From the NCBI GenBank assembly GCA_015057055.1, contig SVFE01000014.1:1-48661 (forward strand): 48,661 bases of DNA, written 5' to 3'. Numbering within the stretch: position 1 is the stretch's first letter; each line of letters opens with the position of its first letter. The position numbers were made by a program, and so were the translations under genes. The DNA is from Lachnospiraceae bacterium. GTDB lineage: Bacteria > Bacillota > Clostridia > Lachnospirales > Lachnospiraceae. Shown here in pieces: positions 9,066 through 19,036 of the stretch. Under the pieces are notes generated by a model. That model was not told where the DNA came from, did no database searches, and saw nothing but the letters and a program-made list of their open reading frames with translations.

Positions 9066-9864
9066 AATAAAATTGGTGGTTTCGGATATCGACGGAACCT
9101 TGGTAAAGGATTCCTCCCCGGAGATTTATCCGGAGATGATTGAAGCAATTCGGGCATTGCAAAAGAAAGGAATTCGGTTCGGAATTGCCAGCGGAAGGCA
9201 GTACGCCAGCATCCGGAATATGTTTGCCGAAGTAGCGGATGATATTATCTATATTTGTGAAAATGGTGCCCATGTAGTATATAAAGGAGAAAACCTTCAT
9301 ATAAAGGAAATGGACAAAAACGATACCCGGGAATTATTACAGGAACTTAGGGCCTGCGGACCGGAGTATGATTATGTAATTTCCACGGCAGACGGATGCT
9401 ATTTGGAGACAAAAAAGCCGGAGTTTGAGGCATTTATCCGGGATTTCTACCGGAACAAGTATGCATTAACAAAAGACTTTTTGGAGTTGGATATCCCTTC
9501 CATCAAAATTGCGATTTATCAAAAAGGGACCATCCGGGAATTGGGAGAAACTGTGCTGATTCCCCGTTGGGAGAAACGTCTTAAGGCTTGTATGGCCGGT
9601 GAAGAATGGGTGGATTTCATGCATTCGGATGTGGATAAGGGAGAAGCCCTGCGATTTGTGCAGGAGCATTTCGGTATTACGGCTGAGGAGACGATGGTAT
9701 TTGGTGATAATTCCAATGATGTAGGGCTGATGGAAGCAGCTGGGGAGAGTTATGCGGTAGAAAATGCCAGAGAAGAAGTCAAAGAAAAGGCAAAATACAG
9801 TTGCCCTCCGTATCAGGAAAAAGGAGTGTACCAGGTGCTTAAGAAACGCTTTTTGGAAGAGTAA
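9058..9864 (+). CDS. Cof-type HAD phosphatase
   Basis: A haloacid dehalogenase superfamily phosphatase (class IIB, Cof type) of 268 residues. Motif I is VVSDIDGTL at the N-terminus, motif II is the SGR segment, and motif IV is VFGDNSNDVGLM. Such enzymes remove phosphate from small molecules such as sugar phosphates or cofactors, but the substrate is unknown. The start overlaps the end of maf. An in-frame TTG at 9052 is better spaced from the AGGAAAG site, so the protein could be two residues longer. It is the first of three Cof-like HAD domains in this window. Confidence 0.88.
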   Translation: MCKIKLVVSDIDGTLVKDSSPEIYPEMIEAIRALQKKGIRFGIASGRQYASIRNMFAEVADDIIYICENGAHVVYKGENLHIKEMDKNDTRELLQELRACGPEYDYVISTADGCYLETKKPEFEAFIRDFYRNKYALTKDFLELDIPSIKIAIYQKGTIRELGETVLIPRWEKRLKACMAGEEWVDFMHSDVDKGEALRFVQEHFGITAEETMVFGDNSNDVGLMEAAGESYAVENAREEVKEKAKYSCPPYQEKGVYQVLKKRFLEE

Positions 9865-9912
9865 ATTAACGGCGATAGGTGCCGAAAAATAATACAGAAA
9901 GGATGTAAGCCT

Positions 9913-10176
9913 ATGCAGATTTATGATGAAAAAGTATTACAATGTTTTTTGGAGCAACAGTTAAAGTTATTTCCGGAAGCAGTAGCAGAGACCCCGGAAG
10001 AAGCAGAAGATTTTTTGGAGGAATGTCTTGCCGTAGTTGTGGATAATTTAAAGGAGGTATGGAAATACTTTGAAGACGCCGGTGTGGACATCGCAGAATT
10101 GTCCATGGAAGATATCGAGGAAGCAGATGAAGTTTTCCCGGTAGGTGACGGACGTTATCTGATTGTTGAAGCATAG
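9913..10176 (+). CDS. Small acidic conserved-looking protein
   Basis: An 87-residue acidic protein that I do not recognise. It is predicted to be mostly helical, with a run of leucines and glutamates (EEAEDFLEECLAVVVDNL), and ends in GDGRYLIVEA. There is no signal peptide or membrane segment. GAAAGGATG precedes the ATG at a good distance, and a strong terminator follows 77 bases later. This supports a real gene at the end of the pheA-ppk cluster. The function is open. Confidence 0.75.
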   Translation: MQIYDEKVLQCFLEQQLKLFPEAVAETPEEAEDFLEECLAVVVDNLKEVWKYFEDAGVDIAELSMEDIEEADEVFPVGDGRYLIVEA

Positions 10177-10249
10177 AGGCAGCTGAAAAGAAGCCGGAAA
10201 AGTCTCGGGAAAAAGAAGCACGGGCAGAAAGAATGCGGAACTATAATAA

Positions 10250-10285
10250 AAAGAGGCGTGGATGATAAGTCCACGCCTTACTTTT
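10250..10285. terminator. Bidirectional terminator
   Basis: A perfect 9-base stem (10254-10262 with 10270-10278) has a 7-base loop, with a T run on the plus side and an A run on the other side. It therefore ends both the plus-strand cluster and the convergent minus-strand zinc-ribbon gene. Confidence 0.85.
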
Positions 10286-10312
10286 TGAAATTTTGAAATA
10301 GGAAACTTAAAA

Positions 10313-11209
10313 TTATAAGTACCAGTACAAATCACCGATATCGTTGATTCCCATCATACCGAGAAGGTCGATACACCAAGAACCGTTTACACAGATTACA
10401 GTGATATCCATCTTTTCGTCATCATCGTCTTCGCTGCCTTCGATGGTAAGCTTAATGTCAAGTACATAACCTTCGGTAACTTCTACTTCTTCGAATTCAC
10501 CGAGAAGTGCTTCACAGATTTTCTGAAGTTTCTTAATCTGGGAATCGGATAATTCCATATCATAGTAATCTTCAAGGTAGTCTGCAAGGTCTTCGTAGGT
10601 TTCTTCGTCATCAAGATCCATATCATCCAAAGAATCATAGAAGTCTTCGTACAATTCCTGAATTTCTTCCAATTCATCTTCGTCAAGTTCTTCTTCGTCA
10701 CGGAAATCTACAGAGATTCTCCAGTTGTCGCCGTAATCATCGGCCCAGTCATCATAACCGTCTTCCAAAGAATCAGCAATGTCTTCTTCGAAATCTTCGA
10801 TAACGTCAGCATCTACGTCTCTGATTAAGTCAACGAGGTCAAAGCAAGCTGTTGCTACAAAATCCGGAGCAACGGCATTTACAAAGTCTTCATAGTTTGT
10901 AGATTCTTTGTTGAGTGCCTTAACAAGGTCATTAATGGGGCTCTTGTAGCCTCCGCCAAGTGAGGAAATCAGTAAGCAAAGCAAAAGAATTACAACTACA
11001 GCAGCACCACCGATGATGGCAATCATACCAATTTTGGTGTTTTTATTTTTTTCTACTGCGGAATCTAAGGTTGCATTGTTAACCGGAGCTGCAACGGGCT
11101 CTGCTGCAGGAGCAGCCTGCTGAGGTTCTGCAGAAAGATTATTTCCGCAATTGTTACAGAATACAGCATCATCAGGAAGCTGAACTCCACATTTAGGACA
11201 ATTTTTCAT
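10313..11209 (-). CDS. Zinc-ribbon membrane protein with very acidic C-terminal domain
   Basis: A 298-residue protein. An N-terminal zinc ribbon has four cysteines (C4, C7, C18, C21; CPKCG and CNNCG). An Ala/Pro linker follows, then one membrane helix at about residues 55-80 (IGMIAIIGGAAVVVILLLCL). The remaining 210 residues are dominated by Asp and Glu. The layout places the ribbon in the cytoplasm and the acidic domain outside the cell. I start at the ATG at 11209 because a GGGAGAAG site precedes it and the ribbon then begins at once. The specific role is unknown. A consensus promoter lies at 11262-11290. Confidence 0.8.
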   Translation of the reverse strand: MKNCPKCGVQLPDDAVFCNNCGNNLSAEPQQAAPAAEPVAAPVNNATLDSAVEKNKNTKIGMIAIIGGAAVVVILLLCLLISSLGGGYKSPINDLVKALNKESTNYEDFVNAVAPDFVATACFDLVDLIRDVDADVIEDFEEDIADSLEDGYDDWADDYGDNWRISVDFRDEEELDEDELEEIQELYEDFYDSLDDMDLDDEETYEDLADYLEDYYDMELSDSQIKKLQKICEALLGEFEEVEVTEGYVLDIKLTIEGSEDDDDEKMDITVICVNGSWCIDLLGMMGINDIGDLYWYL

Positions 11210-11261
11210 TTCTTCTTCTCCCTTTCTCTTGTTCGTTAATAAACAAAATTGTTCTTCGTAT

Positions 11262-11290
11262 AGTATATATTTTTTGCTGAATAATGTCAA
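11262..11290 (-). promoter_or_regulatory. Sigma-A promoter of the zinc-ribbon gene
   Basis: On the minus strand TTGACA (11285-11290) and TATACT (11262-11267) are separated by 17 bases. The -35 box overlaps the last bases of the PHP-HAD gene. This indicates independent transcription of the zinc-ribbon protein and supports its downstream start. Confidence 0.75.
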
Positions 11291-12951
11291 TTATTAGTGG
11301 TGGCTTGTTTGAAAAACTCTGCCAACCCGTCGTGGTTATTGTCGAAGTCGCAGACATAATCGGCAGCGGCCTTTACCGCGTCAGTAGCATTGGCCATGGC
11401 GATGCCGTGCTGCGTAGCTTCCAGCATGGAAATATCATTTTGCTCATCTCCGGCGGCATAGGAATGCGCCAAAGGAACGGACAGCATTTGACACAGTTCT
11501 TTTACCGCGTTACCCTTTCCGGCATCCGCAGGAAAGATTTCCAATAAGGTAGGGCGGGAAAGGACGCAACTGATTTGACCTTCATAGCGTTCTTGCAGTT
11601 TTTTCGAAAAATCCCGTAGTTTTTCAGTGTCGGTAAGTTCAATGCAAAGCATTTTGCAGGGAGGTTCCGTAATTGCAGAAAAATCAGGAACGATTTTTAC
11701 CGGTAAATGAATGGTCTTGGTGTAATACTGTGTTTCTTTTTCCATAGCCGGTGCCAAAATAGAAGTATCGTCGTAGGTCTGGCAGTAGATTCCTTCTTTT
11801 TGACAGATGCTTTGAATTTCCGGAAGGAGACGCAGCGGCAAGGTCTTTTTCCGTGCAACGGTTTTGGTTTTGCAATGATAAATCAGGGTTCCGTTATAGG
11901 CGATGGCATAGAGATTATCGCCGCAAAGGCCGCTTTTTTCCACAACCTCCAAAATGCTGTTAAGCGGTCTTCCGGAGGAGAGGGCAAGGACATTTCCCTT
12001 TGCCAGGAATTCATCCAGGGCGGCCCGGGTTTTCGGAGTAATGATTTTTTCATCATTTAACAGTGTGCCGTCCATATCCGTAAAGAATATATTTTTGTGT
12101 TTGTCTCTGCCGGCTAAATATTGTTTCATTTTATCCAGTAATTCCTCCGGAACAAAGAGTTTTCCGTAGCCGGTGGCAAGTTCCAATCCGGGTTTGGCAT
12201 CGCCGTGATAATCCGAGCCGCCGCTTACGAGTAAGTCGTATTTCTCGGCAAGCCGTTTCATTTCCCGCTCGTCAGCGGGCGCATAGGTGGAATATACCGC
12301 TTCTAGGGCAACCAGTCCTGCGGCTTTCAATTCGCTGACCAAGGTATCCAACTGCCCTTTGGTCATGTGGTAGAGTACCGGATGGGCCAGGATGGGAATT
12401 CCGCCGAACTCCAAAATCAGTTTTACGGCTCCGGCAGGAGTGATTTTTTCCCGGGGTACAAAGCATTTGCAATGGTCGCCGATGTATCGTTCAAAGGCTT
12501 CTTTCCGGTTTTTGATATAGCCGTGCCGGAACAGGTATTCTGCGTAGTGAGAGCGGGTGATTACGGAATCCGGATTCTCTGCCAGGAGTTTTTCATAGGT
12601 AATATCAATGCCTTCCTCCTGAAGCCGCCGGCACATTTTTTCGTTCCGCAGGGTGCGGGAATCCCGGAATGTCTGAATCCGGGACAAAAATGCCGGATTT
12701 TCATAATCAAAATAAATTCCTACAATATGAATATCCCGGCCTTGGTATTCGGTAGAAAACTCAATTCCGGGAATGACTTCAATGGGTTTGCCTTTCGCGT
12801 AGGAAATGGCTTCCTCCAAACCGTCAATGGAATCATGATCGGTCAGGGCAAAGGCAGCTAAATTTTTGGAAATTGCATAATCAACCAGCTCGGACGGTGT
12901 TAAAGAACCGTCCGATTTGGTGGAATGCACATGTAAATCAACAGCACGCAT
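11287..12951 (-). CDS. PHP phosphoesterase fused to a Cof-type HAD phosphatase
   Basis: One 554-residue chain holds two hydrolase domains. Residues 1-280 are a PHP domain of the YciV/TrpH type, with metal-binding motifs HVH (7-9), TDHD (37-40), AHP (189-191) and GSDYHG (245-250). Members of that branch hydrolyse 3'-5' adenosine bisphosphate or short RNA ends. Residues 285-554 are a complete Cof-type HAD phosphatase, with motif I FTDMDGTL (D292, D294) and motif IV AAGDEQNDISML. Both active sites look intact. The next gene upstream ends at 12952, directly abutting this start, so the two are co-transcribed. The fusion suggests two consecutive dephosphorylation steps, but the substrate is not visible. 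Confidence 0.9.
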   Translation of the reverse strand: MRAVDLHVHSTKSDGSLTPSELVDYAISKNLAAFALTDHDSIDGLEEAISYAKGKPIEVIPGIEFSTEYQGRDIHIVGIYFDYENPAFLSRIQTFRDSRTLRNEKMCRRLQEEGIDITYEKLLAENPDSVITRSHYAEYLFRHGYIKNRKEAFERYIGDHCKCFVPREKITPAGAVKLILEFGGIPILAHPVLYHMTKGQLDTLVSELKAAGLVALEAVYSTYAPADEREMKRLAEKYDLLVSGGSDYHGDAKPGLELATGYGKLFVPEELLDKMKQYLAGRDKHKNIFFTDMDGTLLNDEKIITPKTRAALDEFLAKGNVLALSSGRPLNSILEVVEKSGLCGDNLYAIAYNGTLIYHCKTKTVARKKTLPLRLLPEIQSICQKEGIYCQTYDDTSILAPAMEKETQYYTKTIHLPVKIVPDFSAITEPPCKMLCIELTDTEKLRDFSKKLQERYEGQISCVLSRPTLLEIFPADAGKGNAVKELCQMLSVPLAHSYAAGDEQNDISMLEATQHGIAMANATDAVKAAADYVCDFDNNHDGLAEFFKQATTNN

Positions 12952-14589
12952 TTAATTTTCATCCTCCTGGATTTGTGCCTGATATACGGTACGTTTTCTG
13001 GCCATTTCGTCATTTGCCAGATATTCGTCGTAGGTGGTTTCTTTATCTACAATGGTGCCGTCCGGCAAAAATTCGATGATTCGGTTGGCTGTAGTCTGTA
13101 CAAACTGATGATCGTGACAGGAGAACAGGATAACGCCGGGAAACTTGATAACACCGTTGTTGAGCGCCGTAATGGACTCCATGTCCAAGTGGTTGGTGGG
13201 TTCGTCGAAGATGAGACAGTTTGCGCCGCTGATCATCATCTTGGAAAGGAGACAACGCACCTTTTCTCCACCGGAAAGCACGCGAACCTTCTTAACACCG
13301 TCTTCGCCGGGGAACAGCATACGTCCGAGGAATCCGCGGACATAGGTCACGTCCTTGACAGGAGAGTATCCCATAAGCCAGTCGGTAATGGTCAAATCAT
13401 TGTCGAATTCCTGGGTGTTGTCCTTGGGGAAGTAAGCCTGGGAAGTAGTAACGCCCCATTTAATGCTTCCTTCGTCCGGTGTGATTTCGCCCATCAGTAC
13501 TTTGAACAAAGTGGTTTTTGCAAGTTCATTTCCGCCCACGAAAGCCACCTTGTGGTCACGACCGAGGGTAAAGGAAACGTGATTCAATATTTTTTCACCG
13601 TCCACGGTTACGGTAAGGTCGTCTACGAAAAGCACTTCATTACCGATTTCCCGTTCGGGACGGAAGTCGATATAGGGATATTTACGACTGGAAGGCTTGA
13701 TTTCATCCAGTTCGATTTTTTCCAATGCACGTTTACGGCTGGTAGCCTGTTTGGATTTGGAAGCGTTTGCGGAGAAACGGGAAATAAATTCCTGCAACTC
13801 TTTGATTTTTTCTTCCTTCTTTTTGTTGGCTTCCTTCATCTGCTTAATCAAAAGCTGGCTGGATTCATACCAGAAATCGTAGTTTCCTGCGTAGAGCTGG
13901 ATTTTGCCGTAGTCAATATCTGCGGTATGGGTACATACTTTATTTAAGAAGTAACGGTCGTGGGAAACCACGATAACCGTATTGTCAAAGTTAATCAGGA
14001 ATTCTTCCAGCCACGCAATGGCATCCAAATCCAAGTGGTTGGTAGGCTCGTCAAGGAGCAGGATGTCCGGATTACCAAAGAGAGCCTTGGCCAAAAGAAC
14101 CTTTACCTTTTCATTACCGTTTAAGTCTCTCATGGTGGAATAGTGAAGAGAAGTATCAATGCCAAGACCGTTTAAGAGCATGGCTGCATTGGATTCGGCT
14201 TCCCAGCCGTCCATCTCTGCGAATTCGCCTTCCAGTTCGCTGGCACGGATTCCGTCTTCGTCCGTAAAATTTTCCTTGGCATAGATGGCGTCTTTTTCTT
14301 TCATAATGTCATAGAGACGCTTGTTACCCATAATTACCGTATCCATAACCGAATACTCATCGTATTTAAAGTGGTCCTGTTCCAACACGGAAAGACGCTG
14401 ACCTGGAGTGATGGTAACATCGCCCTTGGTGGTTTCCAGGTTGCCGGAGAGAATCTTTAAAAAGGTGGATTTGCCGGCACCGTTGGCGCCGATAAGACCG
14501 TAGCAGTTTCCCTCGGTAAATTTGATATTTACATCCTCGAACAACGCTTTCTTGCCGATTCGTAAAGTTACATTGTTTGCACTAATCAT
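12952..14589 (-). CDS. ABC-F ATPase, YbiT/YkpA type
   Basis: A 545-residue soluble protein with two ATPase domains joined by a charged helical linker (about 245-300) and no membrane segment. This is the ABC-F layout of ribosome-acting translation factors. Domain 1 has Walker A GANGAGKST (34-42) and LLLDEPTNHLD. Its signature is degenerate (LNGNE, 156-160), as in E. coli YbiT. Domain 2 has LSGGE (438-442) and LIFDEPTNHLD, but its Walker A reads GGNELAKTT (352-360) and lacks the second glycine before lysine. Linker residues FSANASKSKQATSR are typical of the YbiT branch. It is probably a housekeeping translation factor, not a resistance determinant. Confidence 0.92.
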   Translation of the reverse strand: MISANNVTLRIGKKALFEDVNIKFTEGNCYGLIGANGAGKSTFLKILSGNLETTKGDVTITPGQRLSVLEQDHFKYDEYSVMDTVIMGNKRLYDIMKEKDAIYAKENFTDEDGIRASELEGEFAEMDGWEAESNAAMLLNGLGIDTSLHYSTMRDLNGNEKVKVLLAKALFGNPDILLLDEPTNHLDLDAIAWLEEFLINFDNTVIVVSHDRYFLNKVCTHTADIDYGKIQLYAGNYDFWYESSQLLIKQMKEANKKKEEKIKELQEFISRFSANASKSKQATSRKRALEKIELDEIKPSSRKYPYIDFRPEREIGNEVLFVDDLTVTVDGEKILNHVSFTLGRDHKVAFVGGNELAKTTLFKVLMGEITPDEGSIKWGVTTSQAYFPKDNTQEFDNDLTITDWLMGYSPVKDVTYVRGFLGRMLFPGEDGVKKVRVLSGGEKVRCLLSKMMISGANCLIFDEPTNHLDMESITALNNGVIKFPGVILFSCHDHQFVQTTANRIIEFLPDGTIVDKETTYDEYLANDEMARKRTVYQAQIQEDEN

Positions 14590-14616
14590 AAAACTAAAAA
14601 CCTTTCTGCATTATAA

Positions 14617-14645
14617 TTTATATAGAAATTGTTGTTAGAACACAA
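14617..14645 (-). promoter_or_regulatory. Likely promoter of the ABC-F gene
   Basis: On the minus strand TTGTGT (14640-14645) and TATAAA (14617-14622) are separated by 17 bases, within and just after the end of the diguanylate cyclase gene. The match is moderate. Confidence 0.4.
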
Positions 14646-15732
14646 CAATATTCTTTCCGTTTTTCTTTCCGATATAAAGTTTATCGTCAGCCTGCTGAAC
14701 CAGATGTTCAATTTTGTATCCGGGAATGGATTCCGCGATACCGAAGGTCATGGTAACCTGAATGGCCTGGCCTTCATAGTAGGTAACCTTTTCCGCAATC
14801 ATCTGGCGGATACGTTCGGCTGCATTGGTGGCGGTTTCCAAAGGAGCATGGATTAGAATGAGAATTTCCTCGCCGCCCCACCGGCATACCACATCGCCGG
14901 AGCGCATATTTTGGGAAATAATGTCTGCCACATTAACCAATACCAAATCCCCGGCATCATGACCGTAGGTATCGTTTACTTTTTTGAAATCATCGATATC
15001 ACAAAGAACCAGACTGAATCGTTTGCCGGAAGAACGCAGTGCATCCATACTCTGTTGCAGGTGCGTATTCATGCTGCGGCGGTTCATCAGGTGGGTCAGT
15101 GGATCAATATGTGCCATTTCCGTCAATTTATCGTTTTGTGTTTCCAGAATATTCTGGTTGGATTTAATTTCCCATACGAACAGGAAATTGAAGATAATCA
15201 TAACCGCGAAGGAAACTACGTAATTGGCAACATGAAAAGCATGAACCCAGTGCTCATTGGGAAGTGCATACATGGGACCGTTTACATTGTCAATAATATA
15301 TCCGATTACATATAACAGAGCGGAAAACAGAGAAAGGAAAAAGGGAATGGATTCCTTGCTCCGGAATTTTTCAATCACAAAGGAGAGGTAGAAGCAGGCT
15401 ACAATCAGTGCGAAATTGTACACGGAAAAGCCGGCCTCAATACCAACACAAAAGGTGGCGGCGAAGGAACAGAAGAGAACTTCAAATATGGATACCAAAA
15501 CGGAGAAGCCAAATTGTTCCTTGCGGATGCAACCGCGAATATAGACCGCAAAAAAGAAGACCGAAAAGGCGCAGTATATCATCATAGGGTATATTTCCGT
15601 AAGGAAAAATGCCACTGTCAGGAGCAGATGAAAAGCAGCCAGGAAATTACAAATATAAGTAAGTTTTACTTTGAGTGTATAATAACTTTCGCCGGAACTA
15701 AGGGCTTTAATATAATGTTTTAAATTTCCCAT
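14635..15732 (-). CDS. Membrane-bound GGDEF diguanylate cyclase
   Basis: A 365-residue protein with about six membrane helices in residues 25-190, followed by a short coiled stretch and a GGDEF domain (about 205-365). The active site reads GGEEI preceded by RW, so catalysis of c-di-GMP from two GTP looks possible. RSGD, an RxxD inhibitory site, lies five residues before the GGEE motif, so product feedback is likely. The membrane part resembles no sensor family I can name. It is preceded by AAGGAGG. It is divergent from the HAD gene at 15.9 kb. An HD-GYP protein at 27 kb could degrade the product. Confidence 0.92.
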   Translation of the reverse strand: MGNLKHYIKALSSGESYYTLKVKLTYICNFLAAFHLLLTVAFFLTEIYPMMIYCAFSVFFFAVYIRGCIRKEQFGFSVLVSIFEVLFCSFAATFCVGIEAGFSVYNFALIVACFYLSFVIEKFRSKESIPFFLSLFSALLYVIGYIIDNVNGPMYALPNEHWVHAFHVANYVVSFAVMIIFNFLFVWEIKSNQNILETQNDKLTEMAHIDPLTHLMNRRSMNTHLQQSMDALRSSGKRFSLVLCDIDDFKKVNDTYGHDAGDLVLVNVADIISQNMRSGDVVCRWGGEEILILIHAPLETATNAAERIRQMIAEKVTYYEGQAIQVTMTFGIAESIPGYKIEHLVQQADDKLYIGKKNGKNIVVF

Positions 15733-15822
15733 GGCGACGCCTCCTTAGTGTTAAGACGGATTTAAAATGTTTAAATCGCAAAAAAGCACATATATATAAA
15801 ATCATAGCATTTTTTTAGCGGA

Positions 15823-15851
15823 TTGAAAAGAGATTTATTTTACGATATGAT
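15823..15851 (+). promoter_or_regulatory. Sigma-A promoter of the second HAD gene
   Basis: TTGAAA (15823-15828) and TATGAT (15846-15851) are separated by 17 bases. The position rules out the long open frame that begins with TTG at 15823 and supports the start at 15907. Confidence 0.65.
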
Positions 15852-15906
15852 TGATATACGAATGAAAACAGTCACAGATTATGAGGACATAAAAAGGTGG
15901 TATATA

Positions 15907-16707
15907 ATGAGGAAAGCGGTTTTTTTCGATGTGGACGGAACTTTATATAAAGAGGGCAGGGGAGTGCCGGAGAGTACCCGGGAAGGGATTCGAAAACTGC
16001 GGGAAAACGGACATTTGGCATTTGTTTGTTCCGGAAGAGGGCGTCTCATGGTGCCGGAAGAAATTCTGGATATCGGATTTGACGGAATTCTTGCCACCTG
16101 CGGAATGTACGGTGAATTTCGGGGAGAGAAGGTATTTGAGTACCGGATGGAGGAGGAATTGGTGCATTGGACGCGCCGTTATCTGGCTGGCTACAAAAGT
16201 AACTTCATTATGGAAGGCAACGAGTGGATTTTTTACGAAGAAGAAAAATACAGGGAACACGGGGCGGATTGGTATATTAAGGCAATTCTGGCCAAATGTC
16301 CGGAATGTTTTCTGCCGATTGCAAAGGAAGGGGATGTCCGGGCCTGCAAGTGCGGAGTGCACATTTTTGGCGATGAGAATACGGTGGAACGAGGATTTGC
16401 GGGACTTAAGGAACGTTTTCAGGTAATGCGTCACACGCCGAATATTGCGGAAATTGTTCCCCACGGCCATTCCAAAGGCACCGGAATCCGGCATATTTGC
16501 GAAAAACTCGGCATAGCATTAACGGATACGTTTTCCTTTGGTGACAGTTGCAATGATGTGGCAATGTTGCAAACGACGAATACCGGTATTGTTATGGGAG
16601 ACGGGACGGATGCGGCCATGGCGTACGCGGATTATGTGACATCGCCGCTATACGAAGACGGAATATGGAACGGACTGAGCCATTTCGGGCTGCTTAAAAA
16701 AATGTGA
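15907..16707 (+). CDS. Cof-type HAD phosphatase
   Basis: A 266-residue class IIB HAD phosphatase. Motif I is FFDVDGTLY at residues 5-13, motif II is VCSGRGR, and motif IV is FGDSCNDVAMLQ, followed by GIVMGDGTDAA. The catalytic aspartates are present. The start at 15907 has AAAGGTGG 7 bases before it. It has its own promoter and stands alone between a divergent GGDEF gene and groESL. The substrate is unknown. It shares its fold, but not close sequence, with the HAD gene at 9.1 kb. Confidence 0.88.
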   Translation: MRKAVFFDVDGTLYKEGRGVPESTREGIRKLRENGHLAFVCSGRGRLMVPEEILDIGFDGILATCGMYGEFRGEKVFEYRMEEELVHWTRRYLAGYKSNFIMEGNEWIFYEEEKYREHGADWYIKAILAKCPECFLPIAKEGDVRACKCGVHIFGDENTVERGFAGLKERFQVMRHTPNIAEIVPHGHSKGTGIRHICEKLGIALTDTFSFGDSCNDVAMLQTTNTGIVMGDGTDAAMAYADYVTSPLYEDGIWNGLSHFGLLKKM

Positions 16708-16805
16708 ATTTTTTGAAAAAAGGCAGCGGGCTCTAAAAAACAACAAAAACAAAAGAAAAAGAGAGAAAAAATGAGAAAACAAGATGCAAATCGGAAAATA
16801 TGGAG

Positions 16806-16834
16806 TTGCAGAAGAAGTGGTGAAAAACTAATAT
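16806..16834 (+). promoter_or_regulatory. groESL promoter
   Basis: TTGCAG (16806-16811) and TAATAT (16829-16834) are separated by 17 bases. Transcription should begin near 16841, so the CIRCE operator just downstream would cover the start region. Confidence 0.7.
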
Positions 16835-16845
16835 AGTGGTTGTGG

Positions 16846-16872
16846 TTAGCACTCAAATCAAAAGAGTGCTAA
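16846..16872 (+). promoter_or_regulatory. CIRCE operator (HrcA site)
   Basis: A perfect match to the CIRCE element: TTAGCACTC, nine bases, then GAGTGCTAA. HrcA binds this repeat and blocks chaperonin genes until heat or misfolded protein titrates GroEL. It overlaps the predicted transcription start and the 5' leader. No hrcA gene is in the window. Confidence 0.97.
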
Positions 16873-16955
16873 CAAAAAAGAAAAAACTGCGATATGGCAG
16901 TTTTGATATTATCCGAAGAAAAATATTTATCAATTATAAAAGGAGGCATTTAATT

Positions 16956-17228
16956 ATGAAGTTAGTACCTTTAGGTGACAGAGTTGTTTTGAAGCAGATG
17001 GAAGCAGAGGAAACAACCAAATCCGGTATTGTATTGCCGGGACAGAGCAAAGAAAAACCCCAGCAGGCAGAAGTGGTTGCTGTAGGCCCCGGTACGGAAG
17101 ACGTTAAGATGGAAGTAAAGAAGGGCGATATGGTTATCTATTCCAAGTATGCGGGAACAGAAGTGAAACTTGAAAAAGAAGAGTACATCATCGTAAAACA
17201 GAGCGATATTTTGGCTGTAGTAAAATAA
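16956..17228 (+). CDS. groES: Co-chaperonin GroES
   Basis: A 90-residue 10-kDa chaperonin that caps the GroEL ring. [13 protein letters not shown] opens the protein, the mobile loop is around [11 protein letters not shown], and the C-terminal [15 protein letters not shown] is typical. AAAGGAGG precedes the ATG. An upstream in-frame start is rejected because it would read through CIRCE. The gene is 34 bases before groEL and is controlled by CIRCE. Confidence 0.98.
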   Translation: MKLVPLGDRVVLKQMEAEETTKSGIVLPGQSKEKPQQAEVVAVGPGTEDVKMEVKKGDMVIYSKYAGTEVKLEKEEYIIVKQSDILAVVK

Positions 17229-17247
17229 GTATCAGAAATATATTTGA

Positions 17248-18885
<1,638 letters not shown>

Positions 18886-18903
18886 GAAAAACATCGGTAT
18901 AAT

Positions 18904-18941
18904 ACAGCCGCTTCGGACGATTTGTCCGGAGCGGTTTTTTT
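18904..18941 (+). terminator. groESL terminator
   Basis: An 11-base stem (18908-18918 with 18924-18934, one G-T pair) has a 5-base loop and is followed by seven Ts. Confidence 0.9.
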
Positions 18942-18976
18942 GTGTTATTTTCATGGGCGCGGAAAACAGAAAAATT

Positions 18977-19006
18977 TTGACTTTTCACCATTGTGTGAAT
19001 TATAAT
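18977..19006 (+). promoter_or_regulatory. Promoter of apt-relA
   Basis: TTGACT (18977-18982) and a perfect TATAAT (19001-19006) are separated by 18 bases, starting 36 bases after the groESL terminator. Confidence 0.7.
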
Positions 19007-19036
19007 ATTGTTGGAATACTATAGGAAAGAAGGCAG

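Noticed and set aside
12973-13947. Plus-strand open frame of 324 codons
   Set aside because: It is antisense to the well-supported ABC-F gene and has no protein features.
15823-15906. N-terminal extension of the HAD gene starting at TTG 15823
   Set aside because: That stretch contains the promoter (TTGAAA-17-TATGAT), and a good ribosome site precedes the ATG at 15907.
16708-16805. A-rich stretch between the HAD gene and the groESL promoter
   Set aside because: No hairpin with a T tract, no frame with a ribosome site and no repeat. I see nothing beyond base bias.
16836-16955. N-terminal extension of GroES
   Set aside because: It would translate the CIRCE operator and the leader. The family start is at 16956 behind AAAGGAGG.
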